Below are positions 7,535-16,750 of a stretch of DNA of 58,309 bases, in pieces (the first letter of the stretch is position 1; each line of letters begins with the position of its first letter). The notes beneath the pieces were generated by a model. It was not told the DNA's origin. It was given only the letters and a program-made list of their open reading frames with translations, and did not search any database. The stretch spans positions 1 through 58,309 of the forward strand of contig NZ_FOKZ01000024.1 of NCBI RefSeq assembly GCF_900112285.1, written 5' to 3'. This DNA comes from Polaromonas sp. OV174 (lineage in GTDB: Bacteria; Pseudomonadota; Gammaproteobacteria; Burkholderiales; Burkholderiaceae_C). Both the position numbers and the translations under genes were made by a program.

Positions 7535-8968
7535 TTATTCGTAGTGCTGAACAATGGTCTTGGTGGTACTCATCTCTTCCAGGGCGAGGAAGCCTTTCTC
7601 GCGGCCGTAACCGCTTTTCTTGACGCCGCCGAAGGGCAGCTCGACCCCGCCGCCAGCGCCATAACAATTGACGAAAACCTGGCCGCTGGCGATGCGCTGC
7701 GCCATACGCGCCTGGCGGCTTCCGTTCTCGGTCCAGACGCCGGCGACGAGGCCGTATTCCGTGGCATTGGCCAGTTGCACCGCGTCGTCTTCATCCTCGA
7801 AAGACATGACAGACAGCACCGGGCCAAACACCTCCTGGCAGGCCAGGCGATGCCCGCGCGGCACCGGGCCAAAGAGCACGGGCTTGACGAAGTAGCCCTC
7901 GCGCGGAATCCCCGGCGCCAGGCTGCCTTCGGCCAGCTTGGGCACCCCCATGGCGGCGGCTTCGGCGATGAAGGAGCTCACCTTGTCATATTGCCTGGCG
8001 TTGATCAGCGGACCGCAGTCCAGATCCATCTCCGGCGTCCCGACCTTGAGCGCCGCAAAGCTGGCGGCAATCGTGGCGACGAAGCGGTCGTAAATGCCTT
8101 TCTGAACCAGCAGGCGGCTGCCGGCGGAGCAGGTCTGGCCGGCGTTCTGGACAATCGCCCGGACGATGATGGGCGCGGCCTTGGCCAGGTCCGCGTCGTC
8201 GAAAACGATCTGGGGCGATTTACCCCCAAGCTCAAGAACGCAGGGGACATGGTGGCGCGCCGTGGCTTGCTGCACTTGGATACCGACCTCGGGCGAACCT
8301 GTAAAGGTCGCGAAGTTGATGCCAGGATGCGCAGTCAGCGCCGCGCCGGCCTCGGCGCCATAACCGGTGACGATGTTCAGCGCGCCGGGCGGCAGCCCGG
8401 CCAGCATCGCCAGCTCGCCTAGCTTCAGGGCGGTCAGGCAGGCATCCTCCGAGGGCTTGACCACGGTCGCGTTCCCCATGGCCAGGGCCGGAGCCAGCGT
8501 GCGCCCCATCATCTGCGCGGGATAGTTCCACGGGATGATGTGGGCCGTGACGCCGTGCGGAATGCGAACGACGCTCACGTTGTAGCCGTTCAGGTAGGGA
8601 ATGGTCTGGCCGTGAATCTTGTCGGCCGCACCGCCATAGAACTCGAAATAGCGCGCCACCGCCTTGGCGTCGGCGCGGGCCACGGACATGGGCTTGCCGG
8701 TATCGCGGGCCTCCAGCTCGGCCAGTTCCTCTCCATGGTCAATGATGATTTGCCCGAGGCGCTGCAGAATGCGGCCCCGCTCGGTTGCTGTCATGCGGCC
8801 CCAGGGGCCATCCAGCGCACGGCGCGCCGCCGCGACCGCCAGGTCGACATCTGCGGCCCGGCCTTTTGCGATTTTCGCGAACACCTGTCCGCTGCATGGA
8901 TCGATGACGTCGATGGTTTCTCCATCCAGTGCATCGACCCATAGACCATCGATCAACAATTTGCTCAC
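7535..8968 (-). CDS. NAD(P)-dependent aldehyde dehydrogenase
   Basis: 477 residues with the full aldehyde dehydrogenase set: IIPWNYPAQM, KPSEDACLTALKLGELA, FTGSPEVG, general base E246 in LELGGKSP, nucleophile C280 in NAGQTCSAGSR and the EVFGPVLSV motif. It oxidises an aldehyde to an acid. GTG 8968 is the likely start because an AAGGAG site lies 6 nt upstream; the ATG at 8983 would precede that site. In context it may convert the product of the neighbouring 2-oxoglutarate-dependent oxygenase or SDR into an acid suited to CoA activation by the CaiB-type transferase. That order of steps is inference. Confidence 0.92.
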   Translation of the reverse strand: MSKLLIDGLWVDALDGETIDVIDPCSGQVFAKIAKGRAADVDLAVAAARRALDGPWGRMTATERGRILQRLGQIIIDHGEELAELEARDTGKPMSVARADAKAVARYFEFYGGAADKIHGQTIPYLNGYNVSVVRIPHGVTAHIIPWNYPAQMMGRTLAPALAMGNATVVKPSEDACLTALKLGELAMLAGLPPGALNIVTGYGAEAGAALTAHPGINFATFTGSPEVGIQVQQATARHHVPCVLELGGKSPQIVFDDADLAKAAPIIVRAIVQNAGQTCSAGSRLLVQKGIYDRFVATIAASFAALKVGTPEMDLDCGPLINARQYDKVSSFIAEAAAMGVPKLAEGSLAPGIPREGYFVKPVLFGPVPRGHRLACQEVFGPVLSVMSFEDEDDAVQLANATEYGLVAGVWTENGSRQARMAQRIASGQVFVNCYGAGGGVELPFGGVKKSGYGREKGFLALEEMSTTKTIVQHYE

Positions 8969-9102
8969 GCGTTGCTCCTTCAAGTTGGGCCTATGGCATG
9001 GCGTCCGCCCGGGCCTGCGGCGACGGGAGCGCGCAGGACCGCCGGAGGCGGGACGCCTTGCGCGTCTCGTCCGAACGAAATACCTTCAGCAGTGACGACG
9101 CT

Positions 9103-10194
9103 TCAAGCCTTGGAAGTGGCCCCTGCAGGCTCGACCTCTTTCATGAAGTTGGGATCGTTGTAGTGGTAGAGATCGTCCAGATAAGGAATGAAGAAGTCGT
9201 AGAAGGAGCGAGAGTCGTACTTCGCCTTCTCGCCCGGAGCAACACACGCCGGGATGGGTCCCACATTGGCATCGTCGTCCGGATAGAAGAAGAAGGTCAT
9301 CGCGTAACGCTTCATAGGCGGATTGACCACCCGGTGCGGCGTGGCGATGAAGCGATCATTGGACAGGCGATTCAGGATCTGCCCGGTGTTCACGATCAGC
9401 GCGTCCTTCACGTAGCTGACCTTGAGCCACTCCTTCGACGGTGTCATCACCTGCAGCCCCGGTACTGGTGTCATGGGCAGCAGCGTCAGAAAGCTGCCAT
9501 CGGAATGCGGCGCCAGTGCGTATTGGCCCTCTTCCATGTGTTCTTCGGGATGGTAGTAGGCACAGCGCTGGTAGTACTCCGGTGCCTTAAACATGCTGTC
9601 GAAGTAGTCGGCCGGTAGGCCCAGCGCACGTGCATAGATTGGCAGCAATTTGAGGGAGAGCTTCTCCATTGACGTCTGGTACTCGTACAGTGCCTTCTTG
9701 AACTCGGGAAGACTCTCAGGCCATTGGTTCAGCCCGCGATGCCGGACATTGGCAAGCACCTTGGGATCGTCGGCCGTGCGGTTGCGCATGAACAGCCAGG
9801 CGGCGTTGGTATCTTTCTTGGTGTTAACCGCGATTTTCTCGGCGATGGCGGTCGATTTCAGAATGGACGATTTGGGAGGAAGATAACCCTGGTGGTGGAA
9901 GCCGACTCGGTGCCTGTTCTTCTCCTCCATCGAAATCTCGAAGAGCTTCGCGGTCTGACGGAAAGACTCGTCGATCAGGGCCTGCGGAATGCCGTGGTTG
10001 ATGATCGCGAAGAAGCCCAGGTTTTCCTGGATGCACTTCACATCCGCCCCCAATTGTTCGAGCGCGCCAGGCACGCCCGCCAGATAAGGGCCCACATCAA
10101 GAATGGGCAACTCCTTGCCATCCGCAATGGAAGCCCGAACACCTGCGGAAGCCGCCACTTTTTTCTCGATCTCTGCGCTTACTGAAGTCGTCAT
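9103..10194 (-). CDS. 2-oxoglutarate/Fe(II)-dependent oxygenase, isopenicillin N synthase-like
   Basis: 363 residues. An N-terminal non-heme dioxygenase domain (ELPILDVGPYLAGVP, then GFFAIINHGIPQALID) precedes a jelly-roll core with the iron ligands H230 and D232 in APHSDGSFLTLL and H287 in IATPHRVV. R296 is the candidate 2-oxoglutarate carboxylate ligand. Family members hydroxylate or desaturate unactivated carbons. Here it probably performs the first oxidative attack in the pathway of the mutase block. The substrate cannot be read from the sequence. It precedes the aldehyde dehydrogenase gene by about 130 bp on the same strand. Confidence 0.87.
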   Translation of the reverse strand: MTTSVSAEIEKKVAASAGVRASIADGKELPILDVGPYLAGVPGALEQLGADVKCIQENLGFFAIINHGIPQALIDESFRQTAKLFEISMEEKNRHRVGFHHQGYLPPKSSILKSTAIAEKIAVNTKKDTNAAWLFMRNRTADDPKVLANVRHRGLNQWPESLPEFKKALYEYQTSMEKLSLKLLPIYARALGLPADYFDSMFKAPEYYQRCAYYHPEEHMEEGQYALAPHSDGSFLTLLPMTPVPGLQVMTPSKEWLKVSYVKDALIVNTGQILNRLSNDRFIATPHRVVNPPMKRYAMTFFFYPDDDANVGPIPACVAPGEKAKYDSRSFYDFFIPYLDDLYHYNDPNFMKEVEPAGATSKA

Positions 10195-10264
10195 GATTCA
10201 TGTCTCCTGAATAGTGGTTACCGAAAAAATCATCTGCTCTTCAAACGCTTGAATGGCGTTCCCG

Positions 10265-11512
10265 TCAGTTCCAAGATTTGCACATTGACTCCGCTTTGGA
10301 AGCAAAGGCCTGATCGCCCGGAATCATCCGCACCTGCTTGTAGTAGTCCCAGGGGCCCTTGGATTCGGCAGGACTCTTGATTTCCATGAGCCGCAGGTCG
10401 TGGACCATGCGGCCATCGGGCCGGATGTAGCCGTTCTGGGTATACATGTCGTCGATTTTTGCCTTCCTCATCTGCGTCATCACTGCATCCGGCTGATCCG
10501 ATCCCAGCGCCTTGACCGCACCCAGATAGTGAAACGCTGCCGAATAGCTGGCCGCCTGCATGCTGGTGGGCATCTTCTTCATTTTTTCCTGGAAGCGGCC
10601 AGCCCACTTTCTCGACTTGTCGTCCGAATCCCAATACCAGGCTTCGGTCAGATTGATGCCTTTGGTGAGGTTGAGGCCAAGGGCATGCACGTCGGTGATG
10701 AACAACATCAGGCCGGCGATCTTCATCGACTTGGAAATACCGAATTCGCTGGCCGCCTTGATCGAATTGATCGTGTCACCGCCGCCGTTCGCCAGGCCCA
10801 GGACATCTGCCCCCGAGGCTTTGGCCTGCAACAGGAAGGAAGAGAAATCGGAGGCTGCCAGCGGGTGGCGAGCGCTGCCCAGGACTTTTCCGCCGTTTGC
10901 ATTGACCACCTGGGTGGTCTCTTTTTCCAGGGAATGGCCAAAGGCATAGTCGACCGTCAGAAAGTACCAGTTCTTGCCGCCCTGCCGGGTCATGGCCGCG
11001 CCGGTTCCACGCGCCAGCGCTACGGTGTCGTATAGATAGTGGACGGTATAGGGAGAGCACTCTTCGTTGGTCAGCTGGGCCGCCACGCCCCCCGTCACGA
11101 TAACGATCTTTTTCTTCTCGGCGGCAACCTTGGCGATGGCCAGGCTGGTACCCGAACTGGGACCGCTGATGATCATGTCCACGCCCCGCGTATCGAACCA
11201 CTCGCGTGCCAGGGTTGCCGCGATGTCGGGCTTGGCGGAGTGATTGCCCGTCACGATCTCTACCTTCTTCCCGTTGATCGTGCCGCCCATATCGGCAACC
11301 GCCATCTTCACCGCCTCGACGATTCCGTTGCCCCCCATGTCGGCATAAATGCCGGACATGTCCGCGAGAACACCGATCTTCACCACATCGTCATTGATTT
11401 GCGACCATGCCGGCGCGCTTGCCGCGATTGAAATCAAGGCGCCCGCCACGGCTACGCCGCTTCTCAAATCGGACCATTTTTTCAAGAAAGCGCTGTTGAA
11501 AGAATTCCTCAT
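10265..11512 (-). CDS. LivJ-type ABC transporter substrate-binding protein
   Basis: 415 residues with an N-terminal signal peptide (charged start, then GVAVAGALISIAASAPAWSQ) and a type I periplasmic-binding fold: VVKIGVLADMSGIYADMGGNG, then GPSSGTSLAIAKVA. Proteins of this group feed Liv-type (HAAT) ABC importers and bind amino acids, amides, ureas or aromatic/aliphatic acids. No permease or ATPase genes are in the window, so it must use partners encoded elsewhere. An AAGGAG site 6 nt upstream fixes the start. It is placed inside the mutase block, suggesting it imports the pathway's substrate. Confidence 0.88.
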   Translation of the reverse strand: MRNSFNSAFLKKWSDLRSGVAVAGALISIAASAPAWSQINDDVVKIGVLADMSGIYADMGGNGIVEAVKMAVADMGGTINGKKVEIVTGNHSAKPDIAATLAREWFDTRGVDMIISGPSSGTSLAIAKVAAEKKKIVIVTGGVAAQLTNEECSPYTVHYLYDTVALARGTGAAMTRQGGKNWYFLTVDYAFGHSLEKETTQVVNANGGKVLGSARHPLAASDFSSFLLQAKASGADVLGLANGGGDTINSIKAASEFGISKSMKIAGLMLFITDVHALGLNLTKGINLTEAWYWDSDDKSRKWAGRFQEKMKKMPTSMQAASYSAAFHYLGAVKALGSDQPDAVMTQMRKAKIDDMYTQNGYIRPDGRMVHDLRLMEIKSPAESKGPWDYYKQVRMIPGDQAFASKAESMCKSWN

Positions 11513-11671
11513 TTTTGTCTCCTTATGTTCTATTTAAATGATTCTTGTCTCGACCGACTATGCGCGAATCAAGCCATTCGGCGGCCCCGGACCCGAGCCT
11601 CCCGCCGCCTGGTGCGCGACGTTGCGGCGCAGGGTTTTTTCCAGCGACTTGATCGGTGCGTGCGACATGGC

Positions 11672-12637
11672 TCAATCCACCTGCGCGCCGGACGCACGGA
11701 CTACCTCGCCCCATTTCACCGCGTCCGCCTGCAGCACGCGTGCGAAGTCGTCCGGCGGCGTGACATAGGGCTCGGCACCCTGTGCCGCAAAGCTGGCCAC
11801 AATCTCAGGCGACCGCAGTATCTCGTTCACGTCTTTGTTGATCTTCAAAATCAGCTCGCGCGGCGTGCGCTTGGGCGCCATCAGGCCGAACCATGGATTG
11901 ACATCAAAATTCTTGAAACCGGCTTCCGCGATGGTGGGTATGCCGGCGAACGCCGAAGCCCGGCGCGCGCTCGTCACCGCAATAGGATGCAGGCCGCCGC
12001 TTTTGAGGGCACCAGCGACCGAAGGCAGGCTGGTAAACACCAGCTGAATCTGTCCGCCCATCAAATCCTGCAGTGCCGGCGCGGCACCGCGATAGGGGAT
12101 GTGCGCCAGCTTGACGTTGGCGGCGGCATTGAACATCTCGCCCAGCAGGTGATTGACCGAACCGTTGCCGGCTGAGCCATAGGCGATACGGGATTTACGC
12201 GCGGCATCAATCAGCTCGGGAACGGTCCTGAATGGCGCGTCCGCCTTGGCGACCATGACAAAGGGCAGGGTGGCCAGCGTGGCGACCGGTGCGAAATCAT
12301 TGACCGGATCGAAGGGCAGTTTTCGATACAAGGCGCCATTGATGGCCTGGGTTCCGACGTAACTCATGAGCAGCACGTAGCCGTCGGGCGCCGAAGCGAT
12401 CACGGCTTCCATGCCCACATTGCCGCCAGCGCCGGGACGATTCTCGATGATGACAGGCTGGCCCCATTTCTCGCCCAGCTTTTGACCCACGATACGCGCC
12501 AGCGCGTCGGATGCGCCGCCTGGCGTCTGCGGCACGATGATTCTGACCGGCTTGCTCGGGAAGGCCGTGTCCGCAAATGCAAGTGGCGCTGCGACGGTGC
12601 AGACTAAAAGCGTTGACCAGAGAAGACGTTTGAACAT
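11672..12637 (-). CDS. Bug/TctC-family periplasmic solute-binding receptor
   Basis: 321 residues with signal peptide MFKRLLWSTLLVCTVAAPLA and cleavage near AFA. It then shows the Bug signature FPSKPVRIIVPQTPGGASD, the RPGAGGNVG loop and the IPYRGAAPAL ligand loop. A GGAG site precedes ATG 12637. It sits 16 bp after the MeaB-type gene, so it belongs to the same transcript as the mutase genes. It is a second candidate importer component for the block, beside the LivJ-type protein, again without membrane partners. Confidence 0.9.
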   Translation of the reverse strand: MFKRLLWSTLLVCTVAAPLAFADTAFPSKPVRIIVPQTPGGASDALARIVGQKLGEKWGQPVIIENRPGAGGNVGMEAVIASAPDGYVLLMSYVGTQAINGALYRKLPFDPVNDFAPVATLATLPFVMVAKADAPFRTVPELIDAARKSRIAYGSAGNGSVNHLLGEMFNAAANVKLAHIPYRGAAPALQDLMGGQIQLVFTSLPSVAGALKSGGLHPIAVTSARRASAFAGIPTIAEAGFKNFDVNPWFGLMAPKRTPRELILKINKDVNEILRSPEIVASFAAQGAEPYVTPPDDFARVLQADAVKWGEVVRASGAQVD

Positions 12638-12653
12638 GACAGCTCCGCGTAAG

Positions 12654-13559
12654 TCAGAGATCGTGTGCCGTACGCACCGCAGTCAGCACAGTCGCCAGTT
12701 GCTGCTGAAGAGGGGCGTCAAAAAAATCATCGGCCTGAACGGCGATCGCCTCCGCGACGCGCATCTCCAGCAGCCGCTTGAGCCGATAGCGGGCCCGCTG
12801 GGCGCGCAAGTGCTGAGACCGCTGTGGGTCGGCGCTGCGCCAGGCCTGATGGCTGTCTATCGCTTGCGACAGCGCACGAATCGAGGCCGGTTGCGACGCC
12901 GAGGTCAGCAAGATGGGCGCCCGCCATGCGCCCTCGGGCTGGCTGGTCACTGCGGCGATGCGCTGGATGTCGGTTGCCATTCTTTGCGCTCCCGGCAGGT
13001 CCGACTTGTTCACCACGAAGATGTCGGCCATCTCCATGATCCCGGCCTTCATAGCTTGCACGGTATCGCCGCTTTCAGGCAGCAGCACCAGCACCAGCGT
13101 GTCAACCTGCGCACGCACCGCGTACTCGGCCTGACCGATGCCGACCGTTTCGAGCACCACTTCGTCGAAGTCGAACTCGTCCATGATGTCCAGCATCTCG
13201 GGCAGGTTGTCGGCAAGGCCGTCGCAGGTACGACGCGAGCCGAGTGAGCGGATGTAGAGCTCGGCGGATCCGGCCAGATCGTCCATGCGAACACGATCAC
13301 CCAGGATCGCGCCGCCACTCTTGGGGCTGCTGGGATCGACGGCCAGCACCCCCAGCCGCCCTTTGGACAGGCGTTCCAGCGCCAGATGCCCGACCAGCGT
13401 GCTCTTGCCGGCCCCCGGCGCCCCGGTGATGCCGATGCGGCGGGCCGCATGCGCCGGCCGTTCACGTGGTGCAGCTTGCGCCAGCTCCGCCGTGCTGGCG
13501 TTGGCCATGCGCGTCAGCGCACGACTCAGCGTCCAGCGGTCCAGCGGTGCTGTGCTCAT
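12654..13559 (-). CDS. MeaB/ArgK-family G3E GTPase (B12-mutase chaperone)
   Basis: 301 residues. A P-loop GAPGAGKST lies at 46-54, a switch region with DPSSPKSGGAILGDRVRM at about 75-92, VVLETVGIGQAE at about 134-145 and the guanine-specificity NKSD at 184-187. The family loads adenosylcobalamin into acyl-CoA mutases and protects the radical enzyme from inactivation. It lies 31 bp downstream of the CoA transferase gene and near the split mutase, so it presumably serves this mutase rather than a housekeeping methylmalonyl-CoA mutase. The gene symbol is left blank because the dedicated partner is inferred. Confidence 0.92.
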   Translation of the reverse strand: MSTAPLDRWTLSRALTRMANASTAELAQAAPRERPAHAARRIGITGAPGAGKSTLVGHLALERLSKGRLGVLAVDPSSPKSGGAILGDRVRMDDLAGSAELYIRSLGSRRTCDGLADNLPEMLDIMDEFDFDEVVLETVGIGQAEYAVRAQVDTLVLVLLPESGDTVQAMKAGIMEMADIFVVNKSDLPGAQRMATDIQRIAAVTSQPEGAWRAPILLTSASQPASIRALSQAIDSHQAWRSADPQRSQHLRAQRARYRLKRLLEMRVAEAIAVQADDFFDAPLQQQLATVLTAVRTAHDL

Positions 13560-13590
13560 TGGATAAGCTCCGCGCTGGGCGCTGCGGCGT

Positions 13591-14718
13591 TCATGTCGTC
13601 ACCCTGCCCAGCACTTCGTCGCCGTGCTCGTCCAGCAGGGGCGGCAAGCTGTAGACCGGCGAGAAGCCCTGGAAACGGATAGGGCAAGCCACCGCCTGCA
13701 GGGGCAGGCGGCCGTCGCCCAAGGGCACGACCAGCGAGCGTGCCTTGGCGATGTCGCTGCGCAGGGCCGCGTTCAGGGTACCGACTTCGGCCACCACCAC
13801 GCCTAGCGGGCTCAAGCGGCGCACCCAATCGGCCGCCGAGGCCTGGCGCAGCACGCCAGACACGGCGCTGATGACTTCGGTCCGGTTCGTGCGGCGTCCG
13901 GCCATGGTGGCGAACTTACGGTCCACGGCCCATTCGGGGTGATCGATCTCGTCGCAAAAGATCTTCCAGAACTTGTCGTGGGTGATGAACAGCGTGAGCC
14001 AGCCATCCCTGGTCGCGAAGATCTGCGCCGGCACAACGTAGGGGTGCGACGAATCCGCCAGGCGTTCTATGGTTTCGCCGGCGTTGAGCGCGGCGCCCGC
14101 CAGGTAGTTGAGCTGCGACAGCATCACGTCGTACATCGCGACGTCGACCTGGCCGCCCTGGCCTTGCACGATCTTGGCCAGCAAACCTACCGCAGCCACC
14201 AAGCCCGCCGAGTTGTCGACCGCTGAATAGCCGGCCTTGGTGGGCGGCGCTTCGGGGTCGCCTGTCAAGGCCATCACGCCTGTCATCGCCTGAATCACAT
14301 AGTCGTAAGCCGGGTTGTCCGCATACGGCCCGTCGAGGCCGTAGCCCGTCAGGGCCACGCAGACCAGGCGCTCGTTCCATCGCCTGAGCGCGTCGTAAGT
14401 GAGGCCTAGCTTGCGGATCGCCGAGGGCCGAAGGTTCGTTATGAGCGCATGTGAGGTCTCGACGATGCGGCCCAGCGCCGCGCGCCCCTCGTCGCTGGCC
14501 AGGTCGAGCACGACGCTCTTTTTGTTGCGGTTGAGGCTCGCGAAGTAGGCGTTGTGTGGCCCCACAAAGTGGGGGCTGACGGTGCGAGCGATGTCGCCTT
14601 CGGGCGTCTCTATCTTGATGACTTCAGCGCCCATGTCGGCCAGCATCAGACCGCAGTACGGGCCTGCCAGCATGTGGCCAACTTCCACAATCCGGATTCC
14701 CGCGAGCGGCGCGTTCAT
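13591..14718 (-). CDS. Family III (CaiB/BaiF-type) CoA transferase
   Basis: 375 residues, somewhat shorter than the usual ~400. The N-terminal GIRIVEVGHMLAGPYCGLMLADMGAEVIKIE signature is clear (read in parts), as are LNRNKKSVVLDL and TGYGLDGPY. The catalytic aspartate is the D in VDVAMYDVML. The enzyme moves CoA between acyl-CoA and a free acid via a covalent aspartyl intermediate. It overlaps the B12-subunit gene by 4 bp, so it is tightly coupled to the mutase. It likely activates the incoming acid, possibly using succinyl-CoA from the pathway's end as donor (inference). Confidence 0.92.
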   Translation of the reverse strand: MNAPLAGIRIVEVGHMLAGPYCGLMLADMGAEVIKIETPEGDIARTVSPHFVGPHNAYFASLNRNKKSVVLDLASDEGRAALGRIVETSHALITNLRPSAIRKLGLTYDALRRWNERLVCVALTGYGLDGPYADNPAYDYVIQAMTGVMALTGDPEAPPTKAGYSAVDNSAGLVAAVGLLAKIVQGQGGQVDVAMYDVMLSQLNYLAGAALNAGETIERLADSSHPYVVPAQIFATRDGWLTLFITHDKFWKIFCDEIDHPEWAVDRKFATMAGRRTNRTEVISAVSGVLRQASAADWVRRLSPLGVVVAEVGTLNAALRSDIAKARSLVVPLGDGRLPLQAVACPIRFQGFSPVYSLPPLLDEHGDEVLGRVTT

Positions 14719-15131
14719 TTCAGACTCTTCGCCAGTGACTTGACGACAGCGTCCAGCGGCATGTCAGCGGTGAAGATCGCCGCTACGCCCAGCTCGCGCA
14801 GATAGGCTTGGTCCTCGGCCGGGATGGTGCCGCCGACAAAGACCTTGATGCCGTGCGCCTTAAGTTCGCGCAGCTGTGCGATCACTTCGGCGACCAGCTC
14901 CTTGTGGCTGCCCGACAGAATGCTCAGGCCCACCGCGTCGACTCCTTCGTCCACCGCCACCTGCGCGATCTGCAGCGGGCTGCGACGCAGGCCGGTGTAG
15001 ATCACCTCCGCGCCGGCGTTGCGCAGCGTCAGCGCAATGATCTTGGCGCCGATGTCGTGACCGTCCAGACCGGGCTTGCCGATCAGGATCCGTTTTGCCG
15101 CCAGTGCGGCCGAAGTCTGTAGGGCGCTCAT
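14715..15131 (-). CDS. Acyl-CoA mutase small subunit (cobalamin-binding)
   Basis: 138 residues forming only the B12-binding domain. The DGHDIG motif (23-28) supplies the lower-axial histidine H25; SILSGSHKEL and VFVGGTIPAED complete the cobalamin pocket. In methylmalonyl-CoA mutases of the classical type this domain is fused to the barrel; here it is separate, as in isobutyryl- and 2-hydroxyisobutyryl-CoA mutases. ATG 15131 overlaps the large-subunit stop (ATGA). Longer N-terminal extensions in frame lie inside the large-subunit gene and are not used. Confidence 0.93.
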   Translation of the reverse strand: MSALQTSAALAAKRILIGKPGLDGHDIGAKIIALTLRNAGAEVIYTGLRRSPLQIAQVAVDEGVDAVGLSILSGSHKELVAEVIAQLRELKAHGIKVFVGGTIPAEDQAYLRELGVAAIFTADMPLDAVVKSLAKSLK

Positions 15132-16750
15132 AGATTCACCGGCTCCTTGAATTCGCCCCATTGCTCTTTCAGGCGCGCCACCATTTCGCCGACGGTGGCG
15201 TAGGCATGGCAGCACTCCACGAGGTAGGGCATGATGTTTTCCTTGTCCTGGGCCGCCGCAGCGGACAGCCTGGCCAGCGAGCGATCAACCTCCGACTGCT
15301 GGCGCGTGTCCAGCACTCGCTGGAATTTTTCGAGCGCGCGTTGGGCCACCGTCGGATCGAGCTTGAACACCTCGCCGACCTTGATTTCCTCGTCCGCCTT
15401 CTTGAAGTGGTTCTGGCCGACGATCACGTTGTGCCCCGAATCGGTATCCAGCTTGCGCTCCAGGCCGCGCTCGGCCAGCCGCAGCTGGATCCAGCCGTCC
15501 TCGATGGCCCGGACCACGCCCCCGTAGGCATCGATCTCGCCCATCACCTGGGTGATCTGCTGCTCCATCCGGTCGGTGTGCTGCTCCAGGAAGTAGCTGC
15601 CGCCCAGGGGATCGACCGTGCGCCCTATGCCACTTTCGTAAGCGATGATTTGTTGCGTGCGCACGGCCAGCTCGGCCGAGGACTCGGTTGGAATCTGAAA
15701 GGCCTCGTCGAACGCGCAGGTGAAGATGGACTGCGCGCCGCCCAGCACCGCCGCCATGGTTTCCACCGCCACGCGCACCACATTGTTATAGGGCTGGGGC
15801 GCGACCAGCGACGAGCCGCCGCAGACCACGCCGAAGCGAAAGTGCTGTGCCTTGGGATCCTGCACGCCGTAGCGCTCCTTCATCAGGCGCGCCCACAGCC
15901 TGCGGCCGGCGCGGAACTTGGCGATCTCGTCGAAGAAATCCATGTGCACGTAGAAGAAGAAGGACAGGCGCTTGGCGAACTTCTCCACATCACCGCCGCG
16001 TGTCTGCAATTCGTCGACATAGGCCAGGCCGTTGGCCAGGGTGTAGGCCATCTCTTCGGCGGCCGTCGCACCGGCGTCGCGCACGTGTGCGCCGGCTATG
16101 CTGATCGGATTGAAGCGCGGGGAAACATCGTTGGAATAAAGAATCGAGTCCGCGATCAGGCGCATCGAGGGGCGCACCGGGAAGATCCAGGTGCCACGTG
16201 CAACGTACTCCTTGAGGATGTCGTTCTGTATCGTTCCGGTCAGCTTGTCGCGCGGCACGCCCTGCTTGTCCGCCACGGCCAGGTACATCGCATAGATGAT
16301 GGCGGCCGTGCCGTTGATGGTGAACGAAGTCGAAATCTTCGACAGGTCCAGGTCCTTGAACAGTATCTCAGCCTCGCTCAGGTTGGACAGCGACACGCCA
16401 ACCTTGCCGATCTCCGGCCGCGCCATGGGATGAACCGGATCGAGGCCGCATTGGGTTGGCAGATCAAGCGCCACCGACAAGCCCGTCTGCCCTTTTTCCA
16501 GCAGGAATTTGTAGCGCTCATTGGATTCTTCGGCGGTGCCAAAGCCCGAGTACTGGCGTATGGTCCAGAGCCGGCCCTGATAGCCATCGGGAAAGATGCC
16601 TCGCGTGAAGGGGTACTGGCCAGGCGCGCCTATGTTGGCGGACTGGACGGCCTCGGGGCCGACGCTGGTCGGCACCTCGATGCCGCTCGGGCTGACGGGG
16701 CGTAGTTGCGGCTCCAGATCAAGCACGGCTGATTTCACGTCGTCGCTCAT
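15128..16750 (-). CDS. B12-dependent acyl-CoA mutase, large (substrate-binding) subunit
   Basis: 540 residues, a stand-alone TIM-barrel subunit. The motif RQYSGFGTAEESN carries Y67 (Y89 of Propionibacterium methylmalonyl-CoA mutase), and TIQNDILKEYVARG carries R185 (R207 there), both of which hold the substrate carboxylate. H222 aligns with catalytic H244. Unusually, the residue before it is A221 where the characterised mutases I recall have tyrosine (Y243), and the loop DLPTQCGLDPVHP (97-109) differs from methylmalonyl-, isobutyryl- and 2-hydroxyisobutyryl-CoA mutases. A carboxylated acyl-CoA substrate other than methylmalonyl-CoA seems likely (inference). Neighbouring small subunit, MeaB-type GTPase and CoA transferase form one unit. 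Confidence 0.93.
   Translation of the reverse strand: MSDDVKSAVLDLEPQLRPVSPSGIEVPTSVGPEAVQSANIGAPGQYPFTRGIFPDGYQGRLWTIRQYSGFGTAEESNERYKFLLEKGQTGLSVALDLPTQCGLDPVHPMARPEIGKVGVSLSNLSEAEILFKDLDLSKISTSFTINGTAAIIYAMYLAVADKQGVPRDKLTGTIQNDILKEYVARGTWIFPVRPSMRLIADSILYSNDVSPRFNPISIAGAHVRDAGATAAEEMAYTLANGLAYVDELQTRGGDVEKFAKRLSFFFYVHMDFFDEIAKFRAGRRLWARLMKERYGVQDPKAQHFRFGVVCGGSSLVAPQPYNNVVRVAVETMAAVLGGAQSIFTCAFDEAFQIPTESSAELAVRTQQIIAYESGIGRTVDPLGGSYFLEQHTDRMEQQITQVMGEIDAYGGVVRAIEDGWIQLRLAERGLERKLDTDSGHNVIVGQNHFKKADEEIKVGEVFKLDPTVAQRALEKFQRVLDTRQQSEVDRSLARLSAAAAQDKENIMPYLVECCHAYATVGEMVARLKEQWGEFKEPVNL

Noticed and set aside
15161..16705. 514-codon open frame on the + strand
   Set aside because: It is antisense to the clearly conserved mutase large-subunit gene and arises from high-GC codon use; no family motif.
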